This document shows, in pieces, positions 24,389 through 34,100 of a stretch of 37,186 bases of DNA (positions are counted from its first letter, which is position 1; the number at the start of each line of letters is the position of its first letter). Under the pieces are notes generated by a model. That model did no database searches, had not been told where the DNA came from, and worked only from the letters and a program-made list of their open reading frames with translations. The stretch covers positions 1 to 37,186 of the forward strand of contig JAAUTN010000022.1 of the NCBI GenBank assembly GCA_012031415.1, in the 5' to 3' direction. Both the position numbers and the translations under genes were made by a program. Origin of the DNA: Leptolyngbyaceae cyanobacterium SM1_4_3. GTDB taxonomy: Bacteria; Cyanobacteriota; Cyanobacteriia; Elainellales; Elainellaceae.

Positions 24389-25090
24389 TCAGTAAAGGAT
24401 GCGTTGTCGAACGCAGGTCGCCTGATAGGTGGACTCTAAATCGATCGGCAAACACAATCCCCCTTTGAGGTAGAGCGGCAGAATCGGTAAACTCATCCCA
24501 ATCTCGCAGGTCTCTTGCCAGAATTCCAAATGAAACGCCTGGTCTATTTCGGTCACTCGATAGGCGATCGCATACAGATCAGTGGCGAGTGGCTCAGTCT
24601 CTAATCGCAATCGTTCCATCAACTCGTTGTGCAAGTTGGCATTCAGTGTAGTGACAATATCCACAACGAATAGCCCGATGCCTTGCTGAAGATAGGTCTG
24701 ACACTTAGATGTAAACGCATCGCGAGTAGCAGGGCGATCTTTATTGGCAGGACTAACGAGTTCGATCGCTCCCACCAGGGTTGGTCCTGCCTGCGTACTG
24801 AAAACTTGAACTTCAACCACGTCGGTTGTTGGCTGAAAGGGCAGCGTGGCGGTGGGTGCTTGCGGAGTCCACTGGCTCACCTCCGATTGCCCTACCAATG
24901 GCATGGAACCTTTCTCCCGATAGGTGGCAACATCAACTTCAATGCCAAATTGGGCATTGGGTTCGGCAAAATAACCTTCTGGCAGAACTTCGTTTAGGGT
25001 CTCAGACAAATAGGTTGACCAGGCATTGTGAAAGCTATGCCAGTGCCGTCTCGTGCTGAGTGGAGGGCGAAAATGATCCAGCAGTACCAT
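24389..25090 (-). CDS. DUF4058-like protein inserted between MAD5 and MAD6
   Basis: A 233-residue protein on the opposite strand; ATG at 25090 gives MVLLDHFRPPLSTRRHWHSFH, a typical start, whereas an upstream start at 25168 would add 26 residues. It resembles DUF4058 of the cyanobacterial type: YFAEPNAQFGIEVDV, then VVEVQVFS and VGAIELVSPANKDRPATRDAF, a core like the PD-(D/E)XK-like strand of DUF4058 (ELVSP...K). It interrupts the MADS gene order and is likely a later insertion. It is only loosely similar by eye to the DUF4058 protein at 14419-15216. Function unknown; the family call is from recalled sequence style. Confidence 0.7.
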   Translation of the reverse strand: MVLLDHFRPPLSTRRHWHSFHNAWSTYLSETLNEVLPEGYFAEPNAQFGIEVDVATYREKGSMPLVGQSEVSQWTPQAPTATLPFQPTTDVVEVQVFSTQAGPTLVGAIELVSPANKDRPATRDAFTSKCQTYLQQGIGLFVVDIVTTLNANLHNELMERLRLETEPLATDLYAIAYRVTEIDQAFHLEFWQETCEIGMSLPILPLYLKGGLCLPIDLESTYQATCVRQRILY

Positions 25091-25307
25091 AAGCCTGAAA
25101 CAAGAAGGTAGTTCTAAGATAGCCCGATCAAGTTGCTGCGTATACGTCGTAAAGTGCTTGTGATACACCGTGCCTCTTGCCGCTTCCTTTTATTTTATGT
25201 CTTTCGCTTCATAACTATTGGCACTTTTCAACCGCAATGGCTAAGATCCAACGGGGCAGTATGGCATGGGTTAGCAACAGGCAGGCAAGAAGCGGTTAAT
25301 TTTCTGA

Positions 25308-26105
25308 ATGGCGAAGGTTATTGCAATCGGACAACCAGAGAACGAAGCAGAACGCAAGGCGATCGCCTTTTTGCGCGATAACCTGCCCGATACCTATACC
25401 CTGATTCACAACTTTGAAATCCTTACGCCCCAGCGCAAATATGAAATTGACATCGCCCTGATTGCCCCCCACAGCCTCTTTATTATTGATGTCAAACATA
25501 TTGTCGGCGCGATCGACATTTACCGCCGCACCTGGTATCCCCAAGGACGCGGTTCCTACCCCTCCCCTCTGCTCAAACTCCACAGCCATTCCAAATTCAT
25601 TAAAGGGCTAATCACCAGCACCCACTCAGCCCAGCCCGACCTGCGGAAGCTCTACAGTCAGCCCGTCATTTTGATGACCGCCAACACTGTTGTCAACGAT
25701 AATAGCGGCGCAGATAAAGACGAAATCATTCGCCTGGGGCAAGAGTGCCTCACCTACTTCAAAGGCAGAGCGCACATCCCTAGCACCTTCTCTAGCGATA
25801 TTCGCCGCTTTCATACCCTGGTCGAGCAAGCGATTGTTGGTAGAGCCGCTCCCCGATCTGGCTTGCCCTGCTTTGGCGACTGGCAAGTCGAAGACGAATT
25901 GGGTGCCGTACCCGAACAATACACCGAATACCGCGCCAAAAAAGCCTTCATTGGCAGACGGGGCGGCATGGCACGACTGCGAGTTTATGAAGTCGATATC
26001 TACGGCGATGCAGCAGAACGGGAGAAGCAGGAATTGCTGATCACCAATGCCTATCGATCGCTTAAAAACGATGCCCGGACATCCCAATATCGTCGATATT
26101 CGTGA
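25308..26105 (+). CDS. NERD-domain fragment of MAD6/PglW-like kinase (5' part of a split gene)
   Basis: A 265-residue product starting at ATG. It has the nuclease-related NERD domain (about residues 10-110): KAIAFLRDNLPDTYTLIHNF, then YEIDIALI and LFIIDVKH, which supply the D...DxK pattern of a PD-(D/E)XK-like fold. From about 205 it becomes the N-lobe of a first protein-kinase-like domain (RVYEVDIYGDAAERE). The frame then breaks at an A5 run (26064-26068); one base less would continue as MPGHPNIVDIRD, the kinase alpha-C/beta-4 segment. Several further one-base shifts lie in the next 120 bp before the kinase frame resumes upstream of 26230. In intact relatives NERD, kinase and ATPase regions are one protein. 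Confidence 0.8.
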   Translation: MAKVIAIGQPENEAERKAIAFLRDNLPDTYTLIHNFEILTPQRKYEIDIALIAPHSLFIIDVKHIVGAIDIYRRTWYPQGRGSYPSPLLKLHSHSKFIKGLITSTHSAQPDLRKLYSQPVILMTANTVVNDNSGADKDEIIRLGQECLTYFKGRAHIPSTFSSDIRRFHTLVEQAIVGRAAPRSGLPCFGDWQVEDELGAVPEQYTEYRAKKAFIGRRGGMARLRVYEVDIYGDAAEREKQELLITNAYRSLKNDARTSQYRRYS

Positions 26106-26229
26106 CTGCATCAAAATGAAGTGGCGATCGCCTGATTCTTGTCACTGAAGACGTTTCCCGGCGAAGCCCTGCGGCAACACATTTAATAAACAAAGCCTTG
26201 CCCTCACTTTTGACCAAAAGCTCGGCATC

Positions 26230-29200
26230 ATGCGGGATGTGTTAGCGGCTTTGGATCACGCCCACAAGTATGAAGTGATCCATCGCAACCTCACGCCCGA
26301 TAGCATTCTGGTTGCCCCAGATGGGCACGCCCGCCTGCGAGACTTTGATTACGCCAGAGTTGGCAAAAACCGCAAAAGTTCTGTCGCAGAGCAGGTGATT
26401 GACAAACTTGATCCGATCTTCCAGGCACCCGAATGTTTCCGCGACCCCACCCAAGCCAGCATCGCCTCCGACCTTTTTTCCGCAGGCTTGGTCTTTTACG
26501 AACTGCTCACTGGAGAGCCACCCTTCGCTACGCCCGAACAAGTCTTTGACCTCGATGCCCTCTTCCCCGAAAAAGCCTCTGCCTACAAACCCGATCTGCC
26601 TGCTGCGATCGATGGCTGGCTGCAAACGCTTTGTGCTTTCGACCCAGAAGATCGCTTTCCTAGTGCAGCGGTTGCCCTTGCTCAGCTAAATGCGCTGCTC
26701 ACTCCCGGTGCTCCTGCCATAGCGGTTGCCCCACCGACTGCCGTTACACCGCCTCCTGCCGCTGACCTCAACGATCTGCCCAAAGATTACATCCTGGACA
26801 ATCGCTTCACCGTGCAACATCGGCTTGGTAAACCCGGTGGTTTTGGAGTTGCCTACAAAGTTTTTGATAATTTGGGCGATGTTTCGCGGGTAATCAAACT
26901 CGTGACCAAAGACAAGCACTCAGTCTACGATCGCCTCCGCCAGGAATATAAAACCCTGGTACAAGTGCCCGACCATCCTTATGTGGTGAAAGTTGTCTGG
27001 GCAGACCGTCTCGCCGATGAAACCCCGTACATTGTATTTGAGTATCTTGATGGACTGGATGTCGAAAAACAGCTAGAGAACGAAGCCCTCTCACTGGAAG
27101 ATGCCAAGAAGATTGCCGAACAAACGGCTGCCGGACTCATCCATCTGCATCAGCATGGCATCTACCACCAAGACATTAAACCTTCCAATCTACTTTGGAC
27201 CGATCAAGGTGTTCGCATTATCGACTTTAATGTTGCTGTGTCTGACCAGGATGATCCGGGTCTAGTTGGGGGCACTCGTCGCTACATTCCACCCGATTTT
27301 GATTGGAACCGACGTGCTGATCAAATTACCCCCGACGAAAAGCGCGATCGCGACCTCTATGCCCTGGGTGTCACTTTTTATGAGTGCGTGACTGGGCGTT
27401 ATCCCTTCGGTGATGCCAGACCCGCTCCTGGTAAAGCTGCCCTTGATCCATGTGAATTACCGGGATGCGCCGACCTGCATCCAGATTTGGTTCAGTTGAT
27501 GCTGAAGGTGATTGCTCCATCTCGCAGCGATCGCTTTGCTTCCGCCGCAGACTTTTTGCAGACATTACGAACTATCACCCAACTCCGGCAACCTGCATTA
27601 CCGATTCAGCCTACAACTGAAACGCTGCCACCTATCCTGACTCAGCTTGCTGGGAGTAAACCCAACTTCAATCCTTTCGTCAGTCATCTCCTAACGCTTT
27701 ATAGTCAAAGCCAAGTTACGAATGCGGGAACACGGGGACTCGATGAAATTGGTGAGTTGACTTACATTCCCACTCTGCTGGATGAGAATCTTCAAGCAGC
27801 TATTTTAGACGGCGAATTCCAGCTAGTCTTAATCTCTGGTAACGCGGGCGATGGTAAAACTGCCTTCATTCAAAAGCTAGAAACCCATGTTCAGACAAGT
27901 GGAGGACAAGTCCAGAGACATTTTAACGGCAGCACTTTCCAGATTGCAGGGCGATCGTTTCTCACTAATTACGATGGTAGCCAGGATGAAGGAGAGAAAA
28001 TAAATGAACAGGTTCTCTTGGAATTTCTCGATTCATTCCAAGGAACCGATGACCAGGCTTGGCACACCAACGCCACCCGAATTATTGCTATCAACGAAGG
28101 GCGGCTTGTAGACTTTCTGGCTGAACATTCGGCACAGTTCCCACGATTGATCAAAATCGTGCAGGCAGGTTTGAGAGGCAGTGATCCTACAGCAGGCATT
28201 GTGATAATTAACCTAAACCTACGCTCCGTCGTCGCTGATCGTCACAATCAACCTAACTCCTCCATTTTCGATGCCCTACTGCATCGCATGACCGATGCTC
28301 GTTTTTGGGAAGCTTGCCAGAGCTGCGATTTGAAGGACCGATGCTATGTCCACCACAATGCTCGTACTTTTATCGACTCAGCCGCAGGTGAGCGTGTCAT
28401 CCATCGCCTTAAGACGCTCTACACCATCACGCACTTGAGAGGAAAGCTCCATATCACCCTGCGTGATTTGCGCTCTGCTTTGGCATTCATGCTCGTTGGC
28501 ACTCGCGATTGTAATAGCATTCATGAGTTATACCGCAGCAACAGCCCAAAAGCTCGCCAGCAGATTTTAGATGGTTTTTACTTTAATAGTTGGTTGGGCG
28601 GAAGTGAAGGATCGGGCGATCGCCTGGTTTCTCTATTACGGCAAATCGATGTTGGTGAAACAATTGATCCTCTACGCGATCGCACCTTTGCGTTTTTAGA
28701 ACCCCAATCAAGAGAAATGGGACGCTATACCTTCCTTGATCGTGCTACTTACGATGATGATCTGTTCAGCAAAGTTTTTGAAAGCCTGCCGCGCGAGTAC
28801 GTTGGGCAAGCGAACGTTAACCGTTTAGATGCTTACCGTGACTATGTTTCCATGCTGCGTCGTCGCTATTACTTCGAGAGCCGAGACGAAGCTTGGAAAC
28901 AGATGCTGCCCTACCACAGCTTTGAACCGTTTTTCTCGTTGGTCAAAGAGCAAACCAACTTTGAAACTGAAGTGCAGGATCTGCTGCGTGCTATCAATCG
29001 GGGAGAGGGCTTAAGAGATCCTGCCAGACTTGGTAACGCACTGGTGCTGCGAGTTCGCCAAGTTGAAAAAGGCACGATTCGGAGCTATAGGATTTTTGGT
29101 GGTAGTAACTTTGGGCTTTCTGTTCCCCATCAAGGACGTGTTACCCGCTTTGTGGAATTTTTGCCCCAAACCCTCTATCTTTATCATCGTTCTTCAAATA

Positions 29201-29445
29201 GTCTCTACGCTGAATTAAGCATCACATTGGATATTTACGAGATGCTAACTCGATTGAATCAGGGTTACCGTCCTAACGTTGAAGAACAACAAGGATTTTA
29301 CCGAAATCTAGCCGTGTTCAAAAATTTACTGGCATCTGCTCCTTACCAAGAGGTCTTACTTACTGAAACAGGAAATGATTTCTATCGAATCCAACGGGAT
29401 ACTGATGGCAATCTCTTGTTGGAACATATTCAGGAGAATTATTGA
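26230..29445 (+). CDS. Kinase/P-loop ATPase part of MAD6/PglW-like protein (3' part of a split gene)
   Basis: A 1071-residue product whose frame is open from 26149 with ATG at 26230. Residues 1-160 are the C-lobe of a first kinase-like domain with degenerate HRNLTPDS and DFDYA in place of HRD and DFG, probably a pseudokinase. After a Pro-rich linker a second kinase follows (about 188-450): RLGKPGGFGVAYKV, VIKLV, YHQDIKPSN with catalytic Asp315, and DFN for DFG. Then comes a P-loop ATPase with GNAGDGKTAF (Lys543) and a large C-terminal region with two Cys pairs (CQSCDLKDRC). Phosphorylation probably senses infection or controls the restriction subunits. Start and stop of the next gene share a base. 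Confidence 0.82.
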   Translation: MRDVLAALDHAHKYEVIHRNLTPDSILVAPDGHARLRDFDYARVGKNRKSSVAEQVIDKLDPIFQAPECFRDPTQASIASDLFSAGLVFYELLTGEPPFATPEQVFDLDALFPEKASAYKPDLPAAIDGWLQTLCAFDPEDRFPSAAVALAQLNALLTPGAPAIAVAPPTAVTPPPAADLNDLPKDYILDNRFTVQHRLGKPGGFGVAYKVFDNLGDVSRVIKLVTKDKHSVYDRLRQEYKTLVQVPDHPYVVKVVWADRLADETPYIVFEYLDGLDVEKQLENEALSLEDAKKIAEQTAAGLIHLHQHGIYHQDIKPSNLLWTDQGVRIIDFNVAVSDQDDPGLVGGTRRYIPPDFDWNRRADQITPDEKRDRDLYALGVTFYECVTGRYPFGDARPAPGKAALDPCELPGCADLHPDLVQLMLKVIAPSRSDRFASAADFLQTLRTITQLRQPALPIQPTTETLPPILTQLAGSKPNFNPFVSHLLTLYSQSQVTNAGTRGLDEIGELTYIPTLLDENLQAAILDGEFQLVLISGNAGDGKTAFIQKLETHVQTSGGQVQRHFNGSTFQIAGRSFLTNYDGSQDEGEKINEQVLLEFLDSFQGTDDQAWHTNATRIIAINEGRLVDFLAEHSAQFPRLIKIVQAGLRGSDPTAGIVIINLNLRSVVADRHNQPNSSIFDALLHRMTDARFWEACQSCDLKDRCYVHHNARTFIDSAAGERVIHRLKTLYTITHLRGKLHITLRDLRSALAFMLVGTRDCNSIHELYRSNSPKARQQILDGFYFNSWLGGSEGSGDRLVSLLRQIDVGETIDPLRDRTFAFLEPQSREMGRYTFLDRATYDDDLFSKVFESLPREYVGQANVNRLDAYRDYVSMLRRRYYFESRDEAWKQMLPYHSFEPFFSLVKEQTNFETEVQDLLRAINRGEGLRDPARLGNALVLRVRQVEKGTIRSYRIFGGSNFGLSVPHQGRVTRFVEFLPQTLYLYHRSSNSLYAELSITLDIYEMLTRLNQGYRPNVEEQQGFYRNLAVFKNLLASAPYQEVLLTETGNDFYRIQRDTDGNLLLEHIQENY

Positions 29446-31112
29446 TGGGGCTTATTAAACAGGACAAGGAATTTCGGTTATCCAAGATTACCTATGTCGA
29501 TTTCAAATACATTGAGATTGAAAGAACTCTCTTGAACTTTTTTCCTCGGCTAAAATTTGACGGCTATCCAGGCAAGGTTAGACGAGGAGCAACCCATTTA
29601 ACGATCGAAAGGTTTCTAGAAACCTTTCTTCTGGAGGAAAATTACAACAAATTCCAAGGATTTGTCGATTATCCGCAAATTGTACAAAAATGGCTTGAAA
29701 CTGAATTGCTCGATCTCGTTAACCGGGGTCGTCCTACACAAGCTGTAGTCTCACCTCGCCCACTTCACGGCAACACTTACAAATACCGTAATACTAAATA
29801 TGCCAGAGATTATGGTTCATCTGAACAGGTTTTTTGGATGCTGTATTACGCTCGTAAGTTAGGTCTACCTGCTAGAGATGCTTTAAAGGAATTTGTCTTT
29901 GAGGGTTTAGACCTACATACAGATAAAATTTTGCCAAAAGAAGAAGTTGATGTTGAGACTCAAGCAATTTTACATTTTGATTCTATCGAGGAGGTTGAGG
30001 ACAGAGCAGATCATTCAGAAGAACCTTCTCGATATGCGCCGTTGTGTATTGGTCAAGCTGACTTGATGGCAGACGATATATTGCGTTTGCTGACTTATGA
30101 AAGACATATGCCGCGATCGGTGCTTGTAGATTATCTAAAAACGTTACTTTCATTTCATCTGGCACTTTATCATCTGCGTCTGCTGAAATTGTTACCAGCA
30201 TTGGTGCGTCAAGCGAGTGGCGATCCAGTGTGTAATCGCTGTCCAATGAACCCCAATCACCTCTCTCCTCACGGTGATTGTCCTCACCAAATTGGCTTGG
30301 TCATCGACATGGGTGATCCAGGTAATCCGCACATGACCGATTTAGCGCGGCGTAGTGCAGACCTCCACTACCGTCGCTTACCAGGCTTTATCGGATCTCA
30401 TTTTACCGTCAAAAAACTAGATGAATTAGCACACTATCTACATAAACGGAGCAAACTAGCGCCTGCCTCGACCGAATTTACAATTACTGAAGTGTTATCA
30501 CTATTGAAACCTGACCATAAAAGCGATCGTGAGGCATTTGCCAACGCCAGGTTGACTCAGCTCATCGAACGCTACGGGCAGGGAGTAGATAGCACGATCC
30601 CACCCGAAGTTGAACGGATTCTCAGCCTTAAACTAGAAGATTTTGATACCTACATTGAAATCTTGGTTGAGCTGCGGGGAAGTTACCATCGTGGAGCATT
30701 AATCGATTGTCTAGATTCTTTGATGCGTAAGAATAGCGACTCTGGATTGTTGCGTCAATCACGGGCAAAAGGCAGCCCACGCTGGTTTGTTTTGGGTAGC
30801 CGTTTGCTAGAAGTGTTATTGCAAATTGCAGTGCTAGAGCCGAAAGGTACTGGTTTCACAACCCACGAAGTTCGAGTGGATGAACTATTAACTTTTCTGA
30901 GGGAGCGGTATGGACTTTATATCGATCGATTGCCCCACGTGGATGGCTACAGTGAACCCAGTATTATCGACCAACAAGCTTTACGCAAAAATGTTGCTAC
31001 CTTCAAGTCGCGGCTCCGAGACATTGGCTTCTTCCAAGATCTCTCTGATGCCTACGTGACACAAACTGTAGTTCCCCGTTATGCCATTCGTTCTGTTGAT
31101 GCTGAGAGTTAA
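29445..31112 (+). CDS. Zinc-ribbon-containing MAD7-like protein (MADS)
   Basis: A 555-residue protein from ATG at 29445 (TGATG overlap; AGGAG upstream). A TTG three bases earlier is less likely. It has no catalytic motif that I recognise. A zinc-ribbon-like Cys/His cluster is present at residues 263-281 (C263, C266, H272, C279, H281). The N-terminal third is helical and rich in aromatic residues, and the C-terminal third has a winged-helix-like pattern (FTTHEVRVDELLTFLRERYG). It is placed between the kinase and the giant ATPase as MAD7 is in MADS. A DNA-binding scaffold role is a guess from these features. Confidence 0.75.
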   Translation: MGLIKQDKEFRLSKITYVDFKYIEIERTLLNFFPRLKFDGYPGKVRRGATHLTIERFLETFLLEENYNKFQGFVDYPQIVQKWLETELLDLVNRGRPTQAVVSPRPLHGNTYKYRNTKYARDYGSSEQVFWMLYYARKLGLPARDALKEFVFEGLDLHTDKILPKEEVDVETQAILHFDSIEEVEDRADHSEEPSRYAPLCIGQADLMADDILRLLTYERHMPRSVLVDYLKTLLSFHLALYHLRLLKLLPALVRQASGDPVCNRCPMNPNHLSPHGDCPHQIGLVIDMGDPGNPHMTDLARRSADLHYRRLPGFIGSHFTVKKLDELAHYLHKRSKLAPASTEFTITEVLSLLKPDHKSDREAFANARLTQLIERYGQGVDSTIPPEVERILSLKLEDFDTYIEILVELRGSYHRGALIDCLDSLMRKNSDSGLLRQSRAKGSPRWFVLGSRLLEVLLQIAVLEPKGTGFTTHEVRVDELLTFLRERYGLYIDRLPHVDGYSEPSIIDQQALRKNVATFKSRLRDIGFFQDLSDAYVTQTVVPRYAIRSVDAES

Positions 31113-31115
31113 ACC

Positions 31116-34100
31116 ATGAGCACTGGATTCCAAGAGCTTCACAATAATCAGGTGATTCAGGCACTCGAAGCATTGTTCGTGCCTTATCTAAAAGAGGTCT
31201 TAGGTTCGCGTGGTCTGGGACACTGTATGCGAATTGCAGACCTCCAGTTGGATTTGGCAGTTGCGCTAACCCGTACTCTCCGACGAGAGGTTCAGGATGC
31301 AGGGATCTTTATTTTGGCAGACTCTACTACAGCAGTTGCGCCGGAATTGCTAGTTTCGTCTACTAAGTTGGTTGAGTTACGAAACCCACTCCCCGATGGT
31401 TCGCTCAGACCTCCTCTGCTTGTTTTTCTACCACCTAATCTACAAACAAATGCGGAAGACTCATTTAACATCGCTTCATTTGAAGAACTCGTTGTCACCA
31501 ACGTCTACGATAAGCTGTTTCAAACCCTACTTCAACGAGTTACGGCTCCTCTTCAGGGTTATATCCGGGAAATCTGTGAAAACTTACGTAAGGAAAAATG
31601 GACTTGGGCAGATCCTTTAGGGCGATCGCGATTCCTTCTCACTGGCATTGAAAATGGCAATGAAGGCGAAACATTTGGGGCAGCGCTCTACGAACTTGGT
31701 TTGGTTCCAGACTTTCATCTTTTTGATGATCCATCGATCACGTTGGGTCGAATCAACAAGAATTTAGAATCTATGCAAAAGTTAACCTTTAGCTTGGATA
31801 AATCAATTCGAGGTCGAGTACTAGATCTAGAGTTAAATAGCAAAACGGTTCAAAGCCGCCTTGTACAGTTTCTAGTCGGTGCTGGGGTGGAAAACCCGCG
31901 TTTCTGGACTCGCCAAATTGTTCTTCAACGTAGCAATTGGGATATTTCGTTCGACAAGTGGGAATTTAGCAATCAGGTTAACTTGGATCGAATCTCGATT
32001 GAAATTCAATCTACCGATCTCCCTGAAGTCAAAGAAGATGTCTCTGATCCCCGCCTCCAAAGCTTGATTGGCTCCCAGATTCTAGATCCAAAGACTTATC
32101 GAAAGTTCAAAGTTGAATTTCAAGTCGAGCCTCATCCGAAACAAGTTGATGGGTTAAGTTATTTCACGGTTCAAATTATTTCCCAGGAAGGCGGTTCAGT
32201 TGGGACTGCGAAAAAGGTAAAGCAATGGCAAACTAAGAGTCCTGTTAAAAGCGTTGCTATAGATAAATTAGACAAGTTTGAGTTTGAGGAAGGGTGGCAT
32301 TTCGTCAGAGTTCTCCCATGGACAGAAAATGGCGACCCAATTCCCTTAGAAGATCCAGCATCTTGGAGCCACAGTAATTCGTCTAAATCCTACGAAAGCG
32401 AACTTTTCTACGTACTTCCTAACGCAGAACTAAATGAGGAACCGCCTCAACGGGCAATCCCCCTAGAAGCAAGCCTGGAACATGCCAGGCTGAAGCTGCA
32501 ATTTACGGCTATTTCTGAGCATCGAAATCCTGAGGAGATCAGCTATCGGGAAGTTTTATGGGTCAATGGAAACAATGCTCGAACGGCAACCCCAGAGTTG
32601 TTAGAGATTAAATTTGGGCGTGAAGGCAAAATCCACATCCCAGTTTCACACGGACTCAAGCTCTTAGAGCAAGCAATTCTGTCTTCCCCAGAACAACCCA
32701 TTAGCTGGCAAATCCCCATTCATCTAACGCAGCTTGGAGATCCCATTCCAGAGGTCGTAGAATGGTTTCATTCAACTGCTGTAGCCAGTTTTCACTCTGC
32801 CCGGTTGCGCTATTTTGCCGCAATTCGTGCGGCAAAGCAAGACCTTATTTCACAAGCCGCAGACTTTACTCAACTCAAAGACCTGGTTTATGACTACGCT
32901 CAGACTTATCAGGAGTTGCTCATGGAAGTCTGCCGTCGAGTAGAGCGAGGGAGCGATCAGCAAGCCTTTACTGACTTGAAAAAGGTGTTGATGATCGACA
33001 GTGTTCGGCTCACTTTAACAGACTTTCGTGGAAAAGTTCGGGAAGCTCTCCTACTTGGACCAACTCATCCTCTACGTGCTTTATGGCTGGTAACTTGGTC
33101 TCAAGTTGCCCAAAACTGGGTAACAGCAGCCAGAAGCTGTTCGGATGAATATATTGGTTCGACACGAGATGGCATTCGGAGCCTTGTTCCTCTCAATATG
33201 CCTGCAATGATTCCATTGCTAGATGGTAAAGTTTTTGTCACCGTTGACAATATCCACCCCTTTTGGTCGCTCTATGCCCCAGCAACGCAAGAAGATACGA
33301 GGGGGTTAGTAGGCGAAGTTTGCACTGCTTTAGGCTTATCTGAACCTGAAAGCATCGGGGGGAGCGCTATCACCAAAGAAATCCTTGCCTCTCGAATTGA
33401 GCGGTATCTAGCGCAACATCCGTATATTCGCACGCTCAGTATCAATGCATTTAATCCAGGACGAGCTGTCGTGCTTGCTGAAGCACTAATTCTTCTACAA
33501 AGACAAGAAGCATTTAAAGATCTACGCTATGACATTAGGCTGTTTGTCGCTGATCCAGAGGCTCCAGGGGTCGGCGAAGCCCTTGAACAGCTTCTCGCGC
33601 CAAATAGTGCAGTGAGTTCAGAAGGCGATGCTTTCTCTAGTTCTACTGGGACTCATCTGTTTCCCAAGCTGAACTTGGCGATCCACTCCACTGAGAGTGA
33701 CTTTCGCCAACAATCAGCACTTTATTCAGCTCATTTAAGTCTTCTATTTGATCTGTTTCCCAGCGAAGAAGTTGGTTCTGCTCCAGATTTTCAGTCAAGT
33801 GGGCTTGGTTCATTGCATGGGTTAATTCAAGACTTTACGGTTCAATTCCAAGATGATGAGAACGGTGCTCTTTGGCGAAGGCAAGCATCGCACGGGCGAC
33901 CAAGTTCATCGCCTGATGCAGATGCTTTCATTGATCTTCTCTCTGAAATTCCCCGCTTAATCTCGGTCGCAACGGCTAGTGTCTCGACTGGAGTTCCAGT
34001 GTTTGAAAATCGTCCTGTGATTTCTTTAGGGCTAAATACAGAACAACGAGCTTTGCTTCATAGCATTCATCAAGTCAGCGATTGGGTATTTACCATCGAT

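Noticed and set aside
25133-25381. Small forward reading frame upstream of the NERD gene
   Set aside because: It has an unlikely composition (many Arg and Phe, no motif) and overlaps the well-supported NERD start.
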